DNA from: Achromobacter deleyi
Lineage (GTDB): Bacteria; Pseudomonadota; Gammaproteobacteria; Burkholderiales; Burkholderiaceae_B
Assembly: GCF_016127315.1 (NCBI RefSeq)
Contig: NZ_CP065997.1
Location: 806,001-870,000, forward strand
Length of the DNA stretch: 64,000 nucleotides
Reading direction: 5' to 3'
How positions within the stretch are numbered: position 1 is the stretch's first letter; each line of letters begins with the position of its first letter. Positions 44,317 to 55,014 of the stretch are shown piece by piece. The position numbers were made by a program, and so were the translations under genes. The notes beneath the pieces are model-generated. The model searched no databases. It was not told where the DNA came from and was given only the letters and a program-made list of their open reading frames with translations.

Positions 44317-45276
44317 ATGATTCCCGTGCACTTCGTGTTGCCCCGGGGAATCGTGCTGCTCGACGTGGCCGGGCCGGCCGAGGCGTTCCGGGGCGCCAAC
44401 AAGCTGTGCCCGGACGCCTTCTCGCAGCATTTCTGCGGCCCGTCGACCGAAGTCGAAAGTGGCATTCCCGGCCTGCACCTGGCCCGGATCCAGCCGCTGC
44501 CCGAGAAACTGCCGCCTGAGGCGCTGGTGATCGTGTCCGGCGTGGTCGGCAAGCACATCCGCCTGGATGAGCCCGAGGCCCGCCTCATCATCGACTGGCT
44601 GGCGGCGCGCCATCCGGCCGACGGCTTCACACTGATGACCGTCTGCGCCGGCGCCCTGTTCGCCGCCGCGGCCGGCCTGACGCGCCAGCGCGACTGCACC
44701 ACGCACCACAGCTGCCTGGCGCAGCTGGCCGACCTGGATCCCAGCGCCAGGCTGCACGACAACCGCATCTTCGTGGAAGACGGCAACCTGGTCAGCAGCG
44801 CCGGCATCACCGCCGGCATCGACCTGGCGCTGCACATGGTGGCGCGCCATTGCGGCCCGCGCGTGGCCAGCGAGGTGGCGCGCGACATGGTGGTATACCA
44901 GCGCCGCGCCGGCACCGACTCGGCGCTGTCGCCCTGGCTGGAGCACCGCAACCACATGCATCCGGGCGTGCACCGGGTGCAGGACGCGGTGGTGCGCAAC
45001 CCCGCGGCGCCCTGGTCGGCGCAATCGCTGGCCGAGCAGGCCCACACCAGCGCCCGCCACCTGACGCGGCTGTTCCGCGAGCATGCCGGCTGCACTCCGA
45101 TGGACTACCTGTATCAGATACGCGTCGCGCTGGCGCGCGACATGCTGCGCGAAACCCGCTTGAACCTGGAGTTGGTGGCGGAGAAATCCGGCTTCGGCTC
45201 GGCCCAGCACCTGCGCCGCGTGTGGCGCCGGTTCCAGCCGCAGACGCCCAGCATGGCGCGGTCGGTGGCGCTTTAA
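44317..45276 (+). CDS. GlxA-type transcriptional regulator (DJ-1/PfpI plus AraC)
   Basis: 319 residues. An N-terminal DJ-1/PfpI-like domain (VHFVLPRGIVLLDVAGPAEA, with MTVCAGALFAAAAGL around the nucleophile-elbow Cys) is followed by an AraC helix-turn-helix pair (SLAEQAHTSARHLTRLFREH and EKSGFGSAQHLRRVWRRF). Start at 44317 gives the family length. It is cotranscribed with the hydrolase. Confidence 0.93.
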   Translation: MIPVHFVLPRGIVLLDVAGPAEAFRGANKLCPDAFSQHFCGPSTEVESGIPGLHLARIQPLPEKLPPEALVIVSGVVGKHIRLDEPEARLIIDWLAARHPADGFTLMTVCAGALFAAAAGLTRQRDCTTHHSCLAQLADLDPSARLHDNRIFVEDGNLVSSAGITAGIDLALHMVARHCGPRVASEVARDMVVYQRRAGTDSALSPWLEHRNHMHPGVHRVQDAVVRNPAAPWSAQSLAEQAHTSARHLTRLFREHAGCTPMDYLYQIRVALARDMLRETRLNLELVAEKSGFGSAQHLRRVWRRFQPQTPSMARSVAL

Positions 45277-45298
45277 CGCGCCGGGCCGCGCCGCGGCC

Positions 45299-45778
45299 TC
45301 ATTCCTTGCGCAGCTTGCCGGGCAGCACTGGTCCCTGCATCTCGCGGATCGCCTCGACGAATTCGCCGATGTCCTCGAAGCTCTTGTAGACCGAGGCGAA
45401 GCGCACGTAGGCCACCTTGTCGAGCTTGCGCAGCTCGTTCATGACCAGTTCGCCGATGTGCCCGGAGGCCACTTCGCGCAGGCCGCTGGCCAGCAGCTGT
45501 TCCTCGATGCGGGCCACGGCCGCGTCCACGTCCTCGGTGCTGACCGGACGCTTGCGCAGCGCCAGGCTCAGGCTGGCGCGCAGCTTGGCGGGATCGTAGT
45601 CGCTGCGGCTGCCATTGCGCTTGACCACGGAAGGCAGCGCCAGCTCCACCCGCTCGTAGGTGGTAAAGCGCTTGTCACAGGATTGGCAGCGACGCCGGCG
45701 GCGGATCGCATCGCCCTCTTCCGAGACACGGCTGTCGACGACCTGCGTTTCGGAATTGCCGCAAAATGGACACCGCAT
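45299..45778 (-). CDS. nrdR: Ribonucleotide reductase regulator NrdR
   Basis: 159 residues. Zinc ribbon with CPFC at residues 3-6 and CQSC later, in [17 protein letters not shown], followed by [20 protein letters not shown]. The ATP-cone begins at [16 protein letters not shown]. It represses nrd genes when dATP is high. In many beta-proteobacteria nrdR is next to glyA; here a fimbrial gene stands between. Confidence 0.98.
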   Translation of the reverse strand: MRCPFCGNSETQVVDSRVSEEGDAIRRRRRCQSCDKRFTTYERVELALPSVVKRNGSRSDYDPAKLRASLSLALRKRPVSTEDVDAAVARIEEQLLASGLREVASGHIGELVMNELRKLDKVAYVRFASVYKSFEDIGEFVEAIREMQGPVLPGKLRKE

Positions 45779-45928
45779 GTGTGATCCCTGAAAACACGGA
45801 AAGCAATAATTCAGCGATATTGTAACGATGTGGCAGTGTATCGGTGTCAGGAGGGGCCAAATTCGTCCCTGCGCACGCGACGGACATTTTCTCCGCAGCG
45901 CCGCGGCACATCGGAACGGAGCGCCCCC

Positions 45929-47071
45929 TCATTCAAACCGTACGTTCACCATGACCTGGGTGGTGAACTTGCCGAGTTTCATGCCATCGGCGCTACCCGT
46001 TGGCGACAATTCGGCGGCGTAGGTATTACGCAATGACAAGGTGCTGCCATGCAACGCGCCGAAGTTGCCTTTCGGGGGAACGACGGCCTGGTTCAGAATG
46101 ACCGGCTGGCCAGCGGGATCGGTGATCTGCATTTGCAGGCCGTTTTCCTGGCCTTCCTCGTTGCGCAGGAAGATGAAGCGCCCATCGCTGGAGAGACGCT
46201 CCGTGCCCATCGGCGTGAATGTCGCCGTGAGCGGCAGGTAGAACTCTTGATCGGGTCCCTCCCCCGGTCTGGCCGTCGTGAGGCTGCCGGTCGAGCAGGA
46301 GGGATTGATCCGCGCGGTGACATTGAAGGGCCGCTGCTGCGGCAAGGTTCCCATATAGCCGGCGGTCGCGACCACGCGGTCGAACTGAACCAGATTGTCC
46401 ACGCCGACGTCGCCGATGCAGGCATCGGGGATGTACTGCAGCCGCGTGGAGCTGGTGGTCAGGAAGATGCCCGGGTTGCCTGTGCCGGTGAAGTCGGAGA
46501 TCAGCTTGATCATCGTGGTTCCGGGCACCGGGTAGCGCCCCGGATTGACCTTCCTGCTTTTCACGCTCAGCCGCAGGACGATTGTGGCGTGCTGCGGCCG
46601 TTGCTGATCGGCGGGCAGGGTTCTGTCAAACGGGACGCCGATCGGAAAGAATTCGGGGAAGACCTGTGCGACGGACTCCAATGCCTTGGGAGACCAGGGA
46701 TTGGCCTCATTGCCGTCGACGATGATATCCAGGGCCAGGCCGGAATCCCTCAGGGCGTTTCTCAGCGGGGTAAAGTCCCCAAGCGTCGTGAGCATGGGCT
46801 GATTCTTGGCCGGGCCTGACGTATAGGTGCATAAGTAATCTACGGCGTAGGGTTGGCTTCGATAGAGGACCGTGCCTTCCGGGGGGATTTTGCTCAAGGC
46901 GAAACTCACCGAGGGCGGCAGATGGAATTGCACGGTGCCGGCAGACCCCATGACGGAATGACATTCATCGCCTAGCGCTGTCGCCGGGATCAGCAACGCG
47001 CAGGCGATGAGCAGCCCTGCCATCAGCGCGCCCGAGCGGCCTCGGCGCGCAAATCGTGTCCGTTCAGTCAT
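45929..47071 (-). CDS. Fimbrial adhesin-like protein (chaperone-usher type), lone gene
   Basis: 380 residues. A signal peptide (ALMAGLLIACALLIPATALG) precedes DECHSVMGSAGTVQFHL. Four Cys, in pairs, and the two-domain layout fit a tip adhesin of the FimD type of Bordetella: an N-terminal receptor domain and a C-terminal pilin domain ending in QVMVNVRFE. The Phe-rich C-terminal strand and penultimate aromatic are those of pilins that need donor-strand exchange. No chaperone or usher gene is near. The gene is A/T-richer than its neighbours. Confidence 0.65.
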   Translation of the reverse strand: MTERTRFARRGRSGALMAGLLIACALLIPATALGDECHSVMGSAGTVQFHLPPSVSFALSKIPPEGTVLYRSQPYAVDYLCTYTSGPAKNQPMLTTLGDFTPLRNALRDSGLALDIIVDGNEANPWSPKALESVAQVFPEFFPIGVPFDRTLPADQQRPQHATIVLRLSVKSRKVNPGRYPVPGTTMIKLISDFTGTGNPGIFLTTSSTRLQYIPDACIGDVGVDNLVQFDRVVATAGYMGTLPQQRPFNVTARINPSCSTGSLTTARPGEGPDQEFYLPLTATFTPMGTERLSSDGRFIFLRNEEGQENGLQMQITDPAGQPVILNQAVVPPKGNFGALHGSTLSLRNTYAAELSPTGSADGMKLGKFTTQVMVNVRFE

Positions 47072-47463
47072 GCCGTCTTCTCGGGAACATGGCCGTTGCC
47101 CGATAGGTTGGAGGTTCGTTGCCATTTCAAGAAAAGGGGCGTTGCATGCCGTGGCGAGGACTGCGGGCAAGGCAACCGACACGGCCCCTGATCCAGGGCC
47201 GTGTCGGTTGGCAGCGTCGGACGGCGCTCGGTGGAGGCGGAAAATGGATCGAGCGATGGCGCCCGAAGCGACTCTGAATATAGGTCGGCCGAGCCCGGCT
47301 TTTGCCGTTCAGCCATAGGAGGGATTACCAAATCGGGGGGGTAATGAAGGCCTGAACGGGGGTGCGAAACCGCGCCGGCGGGGGCACCGGCCCGGAAAAC
47401 AAAAGGACGGCCCCTTGCGGAGCCGTCCGTGTCACATGCGGGCGGAAAGAATCCGCCGTCGCA
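47072..47463. other. 392-base gap between glyA and the fimbrial gene
   Basis: No gene supported. A frame of 82-87 codons ends with ATGA over the fimbrial start but has no ribosome site and no recognisable protein pattern. The glyA terminator lies at 47405-47428. G-run ggggggg near 47335. Confidence 0.55.
47405..47428 (-). terminator. Rho-independent terminator of glyA
   Basis: GGACGGC (47405-47411) pairs with GCCGTCC (47422-47428); on the minus strand the stem is followed by TTTTGTTTT. It lies 36 bases after the glyA stop. Confidence 0.85.
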
Positions 47464-48714
47464 TCACTTCTTGCCGTACACCGGCAGGCGCGCGGTCAGT
47501 TCGTTGACCTTGGCGCGCACGGCGGCGATGTTGGCTTCGTCGCGCGGGTTGTCCAGCACGTCGGCGATCAGGTTGGCGGTCAGCTCGGCCTCGGCTTCGG
47601 TGAAGCCGCGGGTGGTCATGGCCGGGGTGCCCAGGCGGATGCCGCTGGTCACGAAGGGCTTTTCCGGATCGTTCGGGATGGCGTTCTTGTTGACCGTGAT
47701 GTGGGCCTGGCCCAGCACGGCTTCGGCTTCCTTGCCCGTGATGCCCTTGGAGCGCAGGTCCACCAGCATGACGTGGCTTTCGGTGCGGCCCGAGACAATG
47801 CGCAGGCCACGCTTGACCAGCGTGTCGGCCAGCACCTTGGCGTTCTTGACCACTTGCTGCGCGTAGGTCTTGAATTCGGGTTCCAGCGCTTCCTTGAAGG
47901 CCACCGCCTTGCCGGCGATGACGTGCATCAGCGGACCGCCCTGGATGCCGGGGAAGATGGCCGAGTTGATGATCTTCTCGTACTCGGCCTTCATCATGAT
48001 GACGCCGCCGCGCGGGCCGCGCAGCGACTTGTGCGTGGTCGAGGTGACGAAGTCGGCGTGCGGCACCGGGTTGGGGTACGCGCCACCGGCGACCAGGCCG
48101 GCGTAGTGGGCGATGTCGACCATGAACAGCGCGCCGTTGTCGTGGGCGATGCGGGCCATGCGCTCGAAGTCGATGTGCAGGGCGTAGGCCGAGGCGCCGG
48201 CGACGATCAGCTTGGGCTTGTGTTCCTTGGCCAGTTGCTCGACCTGGGCGTAGTTCAGGACTTCGTTTTCGTCCAGGCCGTACGAGATGAAGTTGTACAG
48301 CTTGCCCGAGGCGTTGACCGACGCGCCGTGCGTCAGGTGGCCGCCTTCGGCCAGGCTCATGCCCAGCACGGTGTCGCCCGGCTTCAGGACGGCCATGTAC
48401 ACGCCCTGGTTGGCCTGCGAACCCGAGTTGGGCTGCACGTTGGCGGCTTCGGCGCCGAAGATCTGCTTCAGGCGGTCGATGGCCAGCTGCTCGACCACGT
48501 CGACGTATTCGCAACCGCCGTAGTAGCGCTTGCCCGGGTAGCCTTCGGCGTACTTGTTCGTGAGCTGCGTGCCCTGGGCTTCCATGACGGCCGGGCTGGC
48601 ATAGTTCTCCGAAGCGATCAGCTCGATGTGCTGCTCTTGGCGAACGTCTTCCTTCTGGATGGCGGCCCAGACGTCCGGGTCAGCCTTGGAGAGGGTGAGG
48701 TTGCGGTCAAACAT
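47464..48714 (-). CDS. glyA: Serine hydroxymethyltransferase
   Basis: 416 residues. The PLP lysine is in [18 protein letters not shown], and [19 protein letters not shown] with [17 protein letters not shown] are family hallmarks. It interconverts serine and glycine and charges tetrahydrofolate with a one-carbon unit. Divergent from the LysE gene by 205 bases. No glycine riboswitch is visible upstream. Confidence 0.98.
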   Translation of the reverse strand: MFDRNLTLSKADPDVWAAIQKEDVRQEQHIELIASENYASPAVMEAQGTQLTNKYAEGYPGKRYYGGCEYVDVVEQLAIDRLKQIFGAEAANVQPNSGSQANQGVYMAVLKPGDTVLGMSLAEGGHLTHGASVNASGKLYNFISYGLDENEVLNYAQVEQLAKEHKPKLIVAGASAYALHIDFERMARIAHDNGALFMVDIAHYAGLVAGGAYPNPVPHADFVTSTTHKSLRGPRGGVIMMKAEYEKIINSAIFPGIQGGPLMHVIAGKAVAFKEALEPEFKTYAQQVVKNAKVLADTLVKRGLRIVSGRTESHVMLVDLRSKGITGKEAEAVLGQAHITVNKNAIPNDPEKPFVTSGIRLGTPAMTTRGFTEAEAELTANLIADVLDNPRDEANIAAVRAKVNELTARLPVYGKK

Positions 48715-48919
48715 GACGGGGGGTTCCTGAGGCGGTAAGAGAGGAGGAAACTGCGCCCGGGTGGGTAAACCCGGATAATGACGAATAGTTTACCGCGTAC
48801 CGCCGCTTCCCCTGTCGCCAAAATGCCCCGAATGGCGGCAAAATTACCGCCAAGGGCGCGAAAATTCCGGCATCCCTGCGTGGCTGGAAAACGCTCTCAA
48901 CCCGACTTGAGAAACTTTC

Positions 48920-49558
48920 ATGCAAACCCAGACTTTGATTGCGTACACCCTGGTCGCCGCCGTCAGCGTCGTCACCCCCGGCCCGGCCAGCATCCTGGCC
49001 ATGCGCAATGGCGCCGCCGGCGGCCTGCGCGCGGTGCTGCCGTCGTCGCTGGGCAACGTCACCGGCCTGTTCCTGCTGTCCGCCGCCGCCATGCTGGGCC
49101 TGGGCGTGGTGCTGCAATCGTCCGCCCTGCTGTTCGCCGCCCTCAAGATCGCCGGCGCCGCCTACCTGATCTACCTGGGCCTGCGCCACCTGCTGGGCCG
49201 CAGCAGCGTGGCCGCGCCGCCGCCGGACAGCCTGGGCCGCCCGCCGCGCGGCGCGCTGGCGCTGTACCTCGAAGCGGCCTTCGTGGCCGGCCTGAATCCC
49301 AAGCCCATCCTGTTCTTCACCGCGCTGTTCCCGCAGTTCCTGAACGCGGCCGAACCGCTGCTGCCGCAGTTCTTCATCCTGACCGGCATCTTCATGGGCC
49401 TGTCGCTGCCCTCGCTGCTGGCCTACGGCCTGCTGGCGCGCCGCGCCCGCCGCCTGTTCCAGCAGCCGCGCGCGGTGCGCTGGATCAACCGGGCGGTGGG
49501 CTCGGTATTCGTCGCCTTCGGCGTGGCATTGCTGCGCCTGAAGCGCGCTGGCGCCTGA
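48920..49558 (+). CDS. LysE-family amino-acid exporter
   Basis: 212 residues with six hydrophobic segments. The family N-terminus ends in VTPGPASILAMRNGAAGG, and AAYLIYLGLRHLLG follows, then GLNPKPILFFTALFPQF. RhtB/LysE proteins export amino acids or derivatives. Substrate unknown. Confidence 0.92.
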   Translation: MQTQTLIAYTLVAAVSVVTPGPASILAMRNGAAGGLRAVLPSSLGNVTGLFLLSAAAMLGLGVVLQSSALLFAALKIAGAAYLIYLGLRHLLGRSSVAAPPPDSLGRPPRGALALYLEAAFVAGLNPKPILFFTALFPQFLNAAEPLLPQFFILTGIFMGLSLPSLLAYGLLARRARRLFQQPRAVRWINRAVGSVFVAFGVALLRLKRAGA

Positions 49559-49591
49559 GGGCGCGGCGCGTCGGGCGAATGTGCCGGAAAT

Positions 49592-49622
49592 AAAAAAGGG
49601 CCGCATTGATGCGGCCCTTTTT
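49592..49622. terminator. Bidirectional rho-independent terminator
   Basis: A-run, GGGCCGC (49598-49604), loop, GCGGCCC (49611-49617), T-run. It serves the LysE gene (plus) and the YbhB gene (minus), which converge here. Confidence 0.85.
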
Positions 49623-49636
49623 GCTGATCGCGGCGA

Positions 49637-50293
49637 TCAGGACGCCGAGGTTGCGCCGATCTGCTTGGGCGCCAGCGCCGGGTTGAGCGTGTAGGTGCCC
49701 GTCAGCGACGCCTGCGCCAACACGTGCTTCTGGATGGCGCGCAGCGCGTCCTCGCCGGTGAACGCCCCCTGCAGGTTCAGCGTGTGGACGTCCAGCGCGT
49801 ACAGCGTGAAGACGTAGCGATGCACCAGCGCGTCGTTCCAGGGCGGGCACGGGCCGTCATAGCCGAAGTAGTCGCCGCTCATGTCGTGGTCGTTGGCGAA
49901 CCAGGACGAGTACGAGTTGATGCCCTGGCGGGCATCCAGCGGCGCCAGCGGGCCGCCCTTGCCGCGCGGCGTGATGCCGCTGGAAAAGGCGCCTTCGTCG
50001 ATGTCGCGCATGTCGGCGGCCAGGTCCACCAGCACCCAGTGGAAGAAATCCACCCGCGGCAGGTCGGCCGGCACCTCGCGGCCCTCCTGGTTGACGTCGT
50101 CGGGCTTGGAGGGAACGTCCGGGTCGTGGCAGATCAAGGCGAACGACTGCGTACCCGCCGGGACGTCGTCCCAGGAAAACTGCGGGTTGAAGTTGTCAGC
50201 CAGCGCGACGTGCGATTGCGCATCGATCTTGCCGAAGGCGTAGCGCTCCGGAATCGACTCGTGATCGGAAAAAGACAAACTCGAAAGTTTCAT
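49637..50293 (-). CDS. YbhB/YbcL (PEBP/RKIP-like) family protein
   Basis: 218 residues. The family pattern NPQFSWDDVPAGTQSFALIC, HDPDVPSK, FFHWVLVDL and GYDGPCPPWNDALVHRYVFT marks a phosphatidylethanolamine-binding fold. It is longer than most YbhB proteins (about 160-180). No signal peptide. ATG at 50293 has aaggagcacgac before it. Confidence 0.9.
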   Translation of the reverse strand: MKLSSLSFSDHESIPERYAFGKIDAQSHVALADNFNPQFSWDDVPAGTQSFALICHDPDVPSKPDDVNQEGREVPADLPRVDFFHWVLVDLAADMRDIDEGAFSSGITPRGKGGPLAPLDARQGINSYSSWFANDHDMSGDYFGYDGPCPPWNDALVHRYVFTLYALDVHTLNLQGAFTGEDALRAIQKHVLAQASLTGTYTLNPALAPKQIGATSAS

Positions 50294-50365
50294 GTCGTGC
50301 TCCTTGAAGTGCTGCGAAGGCATTCCAGCCTTGAACGTCCCTCCAGCGTATCAAAATCTTCGCGA

Positions 50366-51595
50366 TTATGGGTTCAACTTAACACGCGCGAACTTGCGCT
50401 TGCCCACCTGGACGACGTAAGTCCCTGCCGGCAGTTGCAACGATTTGTCTTCCACCCGGTCGCCATTGACCCGCACCCCGCCCTGTTCGACGTTGCGCTG
50501 CGCCTCGGAACCCGATGCCACCAGCCCCGCTTCGCGCAGCAGCTTGAGGATGCCGACCGGCGCGCCGCCGATGCTGACCTCGGGCATGTCTTCCGGAATC
50601 GCGCCGTCGCGGAAACGCGCCTCGAACGTGGCCAGCGCGTCGTCGGCCGCCTTGGCGGAATGGAAGCGGGCGATGATTTCCTGGGCCAGCATGACCTTGG
50701 CGTCGCGCGGATTGCGGCCGCCCTCGATCTCCTGGCGCAGCGCGGCGATGTCTTCCAGCGAGCGGAACGACAGCAGCTCGAAGTAACGCCACATCAGCGT
50801 GTCGGAAATCGACATCAGCTTGCCGAACATCGAATCGGGCGACTCCGAAATGCCGATGTAGTTGCCCTTGGACTTGGACATCTTCTCGACGCCGTCGGTG
50901 CCGACCAGCAGCGGCATCGTCAGGATGCACTGCGGCTCCTGGCCATACTCCTTCTGCAGCTCGCGGCCGACCAGCAAGTTGAACTTCTGATCGGTGCCCC
51001 CCAGCTCCAGATCGGACTTCAGCGCCACCGAGTCGTAACCCTGCATCAGCGGGTACAGGAATTCATGCACCGAGATCGGGATGCCGCCCTTGAAGCGCTT
51101 GGTGAAATCCTCGCGTTCCATCATGCGCGCCACGGTATAGCGCGACGCCAGCTGGATCATGCCGCGGGCGCCCAGCGGGTCGCACCACTCGGAGTTGTAA
51201 CGGATCTCGGTGCGGGCCGGATCCAGCACCAGGCTGGCCTGCGCATAGTAGGTCTTGGCGTTGGCCTCGATCTGTTCGCGCGTCAGCGGCGGACGGGTGC
51301 TGTTGCGGCCGCTGGGGTCGCCGATGGTCGAGGTGAAGTCGCCGATCAGGAAGATGACCTCGTGGCCCAGGTCCTGCAACTGGCGCATCTTGTTGAGCAC
51401 GACGGTGTGGCCCAGGTGGATGTCCGGCGCGGTCGGATCCAGCCCCAGCTTGATCCGCAGCGGCACGCCGGTGGCGCGGCTGCGGGCCAGCTTGCGGGCG
51501 AATTCGGATTCGACCAGCAGTTCATCGCATCCGCGCTTGGCAATACGCAGATCGGCTTCGACTTCGGGGGTGATGGGGGCTTCTGAAGATGACAT
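50366..51595 (-). CDS. tyrS: Tyrosyl-tRNA synthetase
   Basis: 409 residues. Class I signatures are HLGH in [14 protein letters not shown] and KMSKSKGN near the middle. An S4-type RNA-binding tail ([20 protein letters not shown]) ends the chain. Charges tRNA-Tyr. Divergent from the M23 peptidase gene. Confidence 0.97.
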   Translation of the reverse strand: MSSSEAPITPEVEADLRIAKRGCDELLVESEFARKLARSRATGVPLRIKLGLDPTAPDIHLGHTVVLNKMRQLQDLGHEVIFLIGDFTSTIGDPSGRNSTRPPLTREQIEANAKTYYAQASLVLDPARTEIRYNSEWCDPLGARGMIQLASRYTVARMMEREDFTKRFKGGIPISVHEFLYPLMQGYDSVALKSDLELGGTDQKFNLLVGRELQKEYGQEPQCILTMPLLVGTDGVEKMSKSKGNYIGISESPDSMFGKLMSISDTLMWRYFELLSFRSLEDIAALRQEIEGGRNPRDAKVMLAQEIIARFHSAKAADDALATFEARFRDGAIPEDMPEVSIGGAPVGILKLLREAGLVASGSEAQRNVEQGGVRVNGDRVEDKSLQLPAGTYVVQVGKRKFARVKLNP

Positions 51596-51850
51596 TTTTG
51601 GGGGGGCCGCGACGGCTTCAGCCGATAAAAAGGTGTAAAAAGTGACGAAAACTATCGAAAATTCTAGCCGAATCAGCTAGGATACCGCCCTAATCATACG
51701 CAACTGTCATATATACGCAGTTGCGCACCGGTCACCCGCTGTTCACAAGTTGCGCCCCGCGCCAGCCCTTGCCCCGGAAAACGTGGCGCGCGGGGGCCGT
51801 TCGTGTCACGCACCCTGCGAGCTCAAGCCACCTGAGAGGGTATCTTCACG

Positions 51851-53260
51851 ATGAATCGTGGCCTCCACGACATGGCGAGTAGCATCAAGCGCAAAGTTGC
51901 TGCCCTGTTTGCGCCCGTCGAGCCCAAGCCCCATCGCTCGGGACTTCTCCGTCGCACTCTTCTCGTCACCGCAATGGGTCTGTTTGCCGGCGCCGCCGCC
52001 CTGGGCATGGTGCAGCAACCCGACCGCAGCGAACTCCCCCCCACCCGCGTCATCCAGAGCATCCTGCCGCTGACCACCGAACAGGTCGAAGTCAGCACGC
52101 CCAGCGCCGCGCCGTACATCAGCGAAACCCGCATCCGCGCGGGCGACACGCTGGCCGCCGTGCTGCAGCGCCTGGAACTGGATTCGCCGGATCTGCAGAC
52201 CTTCCTGACCCACGACGCCAGCGCGCGCAGCATCTACAAGCTGTACCCGGGTCGTTCGGTGCAGGCCGCGACCGACGCGGAAGGCAACCTGATCTGGCTG
52301 CGCTACATCCACACCCCCGGCAACGAGACTGACGGCCAGGTCGTCACCCGCATGCTGCACGTGGCGCGCACCGACAACGGCTACAAGGCCGAGGAAATCA
52401 CCGAGAGCACCGATCGCCAGACCCGCGTCGCCGTGGGCACGATCCGCTCCTCGCTGTTCGGCGCCACCGATGCCGCCGGCATCCCGGATTCGGTCACCAT
52501 GCAGATGGCCGACATCCTCAGCGCCAAGATCGACTTCCTGCGCGACCTGCGCCAGGGCGACCAGTTCCGCGTGGTCTACGAAGTGCGCTCGCACGACGGC
52601 CGCTACGCCGGCGCGGGCCGCGTGCTGGCCCTGGAATTCATCAACGGCGGCAAGACCTACTCCGCCGTCTGGTTCAGCGCCGACAACAAGACCGGCTCGT
52701 ACTACGACTTCGACGGCACCAGCCTGCGCGGCGCGTTCCTGCGCACCGCCCTGAAGTTCAGCCGCATCAGCTCGACGTTCGGCATGCGCATGCATCCGAT
52801 CCACAAGACCTGGACGGGCCACAAGGGCGTGGACTACGCCGCGCCCTCGGGCACGCCGATCCACTCCACGGCCGACGGCACGGTGGAGTTCTCGGGCTGG
52901 CAGAACGGCTACGGCAACGTGGTCATCATCAAGCACCACGGCAAGTACTCGACGCTGTACGCTCACCAGAGCCGCATCGCCGAAGGCATCACCAAGGGCA
53001 GCAAGATCTCGCAGGGCCAACTGATCGGCTACGTCGGCGCCACCGGCTGGGCCACCGGTCCGCACCTGCACTACGAGTTCCGCGTGGACAACCAGCCGAT
53101 CGACCCGCTGTCGGTCGACCTGCCCGTCGCCCGCGCCCTGGAACCGGCCGAGATCCGTGCCTTCAACCAGGCCGTGGCGCCGTACAAGCAGCAGATCCAG
53201 CTGCTCACCGAATTCCAGCAGACCCTGCCCGACGCGCTGACCAACGTGGCCAGCCGCTAA
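51851..53260 (+). CDS. M23 peptidoglycan endopeptidase (MepM-like)
   Basis: 469 residues. A membrane/signal helix ([19 protein letters not shown]) lies at about residues 34-52. A LysM/OapA-like part follows ([20 protein letters not shown]), then the catalytic LytM domain with [15 protein letters not shown] and the HxH in [10 protein letters not shown]. Cuts peptide cross-links during growth or division. It is followed by a strong terminator. Confidence 0.93.
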   Translation: MNRGLHDMASSIKRKVAALFAPVEPKPHRSGLLRRTLLVTAMGLFAGAAALGMVQQPDRSELPPTRVIQSILPLTTEQVEVSTPSAAPYISETRIRAGDTLAAVLQRLELDSPDLQTFLTHDASARSIYKLYPGRSVQAATDAEGNLIWLRYIHTPGNETDGQVVTRMLHVARTDNGYKAEEITESTDRQTRVAVGTIRSSLFGATDAAGIPDSVTMQMADILSAKIDFLRDLRQGDQFRVVYEVRSHDGRYAGAGRVLALEFINGGKTYSAVWFSADNKTGSYYDFDGTSLRGAFLRTALKFSRISSTFGMRMHPIHKTWTGHKGVDYAAPSGTPIHSTADGTVEFSGWQNGYGNVVIIKHHGKYSTLYAHQSRIAEGITKGSKISQGQLIGYVGATGWATGPHLHYEFRVDNQPIDPLSVDLPVARALEPAEIRAFNQAVAPYKQQIQLLTEFQQTLPDALTNVASR

Positions 53261-53287
53261 GCCGGACCTGCATGACGCACCCGCAAG

Positions 53288-53324
53288 GCGGCCCGCGCAT
53301 CTCGATGCCGGGCCGCTTTTTTTT
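53288..53324 (+). terminator. Rho-independent terminator of the M23 peptidase gene
   Basis: GCGGCCCG (53288-53295) pairs with CGGGCCGC (53309-53316), followed by eight T. Confidence 0.93.
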
Positions 53325-53339
53325 CAGGCGGCATCCGAT

Positions 53340-54449
53340 ATGACGACACCCCAGCATTTCATCGGCCTGATGTCCGGCACCAGCGTGGACGGCGTCGACG
53401 GCGTCCTGGCGCGCCTGCGCGACGGCCTGCCGCCGCAGGTGCTGGCCAGCGCCAGCCTGCCGATGCCGGCCGCGCTGCGCGCCGAATTGCTGGCGCTGAA
53501 CCTGGCCGGCGACGACGAACTGGCGCGCGGCGCGCTGGCCGCCAATGCGCTGGCGCGCCTGTATGCGCAGGCGGTGGCCGACCTGCTGGCCGGCGCCGGG
53601 TTGCGGGCGCAGGACGTCGCCGCCATCGGCGCACACGGCCAGACTGTGCGCCACCGCCCCGACAGCGGCTACACCGTGCAGTTGAACGCGCCCGCCCTGC
53701 TGGCCGAGCTGACCGACATCGACGTGGTGGCGGACTTCCGCAGCCGCGACGTGGCCGCCGGCGGCCAGGGCGCGCCGCTGGTGCCGCCGTTCCATGCGGC
53801 CGTGTTTGGCGCGCCGCAAGGCCGCGCCGTGCTCAACCTGGGCGGCATCGCCAACGTCACGCTGCTGGCGCCGGGGCAGGCGCCGCGCGGCTTCGACACC
53901 GGCCCGGCCAACGTCTTCCTGGACGGCTGGTGCCAGCGGCATCTGGGCCAGCCCTACGATGCCGATGGCCGCTGGGCCGCCACTGGCCAGGTGCTGGCGC
54001 CGCTGCTGGAACAACTGATCGCGAGCGAACCCTGGTTCGCGCTGCCGCCGCCCAAATCGACCGGCCGCGACCTCTTCAACCTGCGCTGGCTGGACGACCG
54101 GCTGGCCGCCTTTGACGGCCCCAGGCCGGCCCCGCAGGACGTGCAGGCCACCCTGCAGCGTCTGACGGCCCGCACCGTGGCCAATGCCATCGACGCCGCC
54201 GGCGACGACGTGCGCGAGCTCTATGTGTGCGGCGGCGGCGCCCACAACCCAGGGTTGATGCGCGAGTTGGCGTATTGCCTGCAGCGTCCGGTGCATGCCA
54301 CCGACGCGCTGGGCGTCCCGGCGCAGCAGGTCGAGGCGCTGGCCTTCGCCTGGCTGGCGCAGGCCTTCCTGGCACGCCGGCCCGCCGGCCTGCCCAGCGT
54401 CACCGGCGCCCGCGGGCCGCGTATCCTGGGCGCGCTCTACCCCGCCTGA
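53340..54449 (+). CDS. anmK: Anhydro-N-acetylmuramic acid kinase
   Basis: 369 residues. The N-terminus [20 protein letters not shown] holds the phosphate loop. [35 protein letters not shown] and [20 protein letters not shown] follow. Phosphorylates anhydro-MurNAc in cell-wall recycling, which suits the neighbouring peptidoglycan hydrolase. Confidence 0.97.
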   Translation: MTTPQHFIGLMSGTSVDGVDGVLARLRDGLPPQVLASASLPMPAALRAELLALNLAGDDELARGALAANALARLYAQAVADLLAGAGLRAQDVAAIGAHGQTVRHRPDSGYTVQLNAPALLAELTDIDVVADFRSRDVAAGGQGAPLVPPFHAAVFGAPQGRAVLNLGGIANVTLLAPGQAPRGFDTGPANVFLDGWCQRHLGQPYDADGRWAATGQVLAPLLEQLIASEPWFALPPPKSTGRDLFNLRWLDDRLAAFDGPRPAPQDVQATLQRLTARTVANAIDAAGDDVRELYVCGGGAHNPGLMRELAYCLQRPVHATDALGVPAQQVEALAFAWLAQAFLARRPAGLPSVTGARGPRILGALYPA

Positions 54450-54468
54450 CGCCCCGCTCGCGCCCAGC

Positions 54469-54501
54469 AAAAAGCCCTTCGGAAAACCGAAGGGCTTTTT
54501 T
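54469..54501. terminator. Rho-independent terminator after anmK
   Basis: GCCCTTCGG (54474-54482), AAAA loop, CCGAAGGGC (54487-54495), then TTTTTT; an A-run on the other side makes it usable in both directions. Confidence 0.92.
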
Positions 54502-54556
54502 GTCGGTCGGACAGACGGCGGCGCGCTGTCATCGCGGCCCGACGCCGCGCGCGGAA

Positions 54557-54928
54557 TTACACCGAGAACGACGAACCGCAGCCGCAGGTGGTGCTGGCGT
54601 TGGGATTGCGGATGACGAACTGCGCGCCTTCCAGGTCTTCCTTGTAGTCGATCTCGGCGCCGACCAGGTACTGGAAGCTCATGGGGTCGACCAGCAGTTG
54701 CACGCCAGCCTTGTCCAGCACGGTGTCGTCTTCGTTGACGACTTCATCGAACGTGAAACCGTACTGGAAACCCGAACAGCCGCCGCCCTGCACGAACACG
54801 CGCAGCTTCAGCTCGGGATTGCCTTCCTCGGCCAGCAGGTCCTTGACCTTGGCGGCTGCCGAGTCGGTGAACACCAGGGGAGCAGGCGGGGCGGCCTGCA
54901 GGTCGACGGTTTCGGTCACTGCATTCAT
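54557..54928 (-). CDS. erpA: Iron-sulfur cluster insertion protein ErpA
   Basis: 123 residues of the A-type carrier family. The three cluster Cys are in [15 protein letters not shown] and the CGCGSSFSV tail. Delivers Fe-S clusters to apoproteins. Convergent with anmK. Confidence 0.96.
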   Translation of the reverse strand: MNAVTETVDLQAAPPAPLVFTDSAAAKVKDLLAEEGNPELKLRVFVQGGGCSGFQYGFTFDEVVNEDDTVLDKAGVQLLVDPMSFQYLVGAEIDYKEDLEGAQFVIRNPNASTTCGCGSSFSV

Positions 54929-55014
54929 GATTCACTCCTGGCCGCTGGGGCCGTATTCCGATGAGCGGCTGCGCCACTCGCATGTAGTCACTATAGCGCA
55001 GGCGCCGCCCGGAC

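Noticed and set aside
47068..47331. Frame of 87 codons ending over the fimbrial start
   Set aside because: Start would be TTG or an ATG without a ribosome site; no domain; sequence looks intergenic.
48715..48919. Glycine riboswitch upstream of glyA
   Set aside because: No tandem aptamer-like structure; the leader before the glyA ATG is short.
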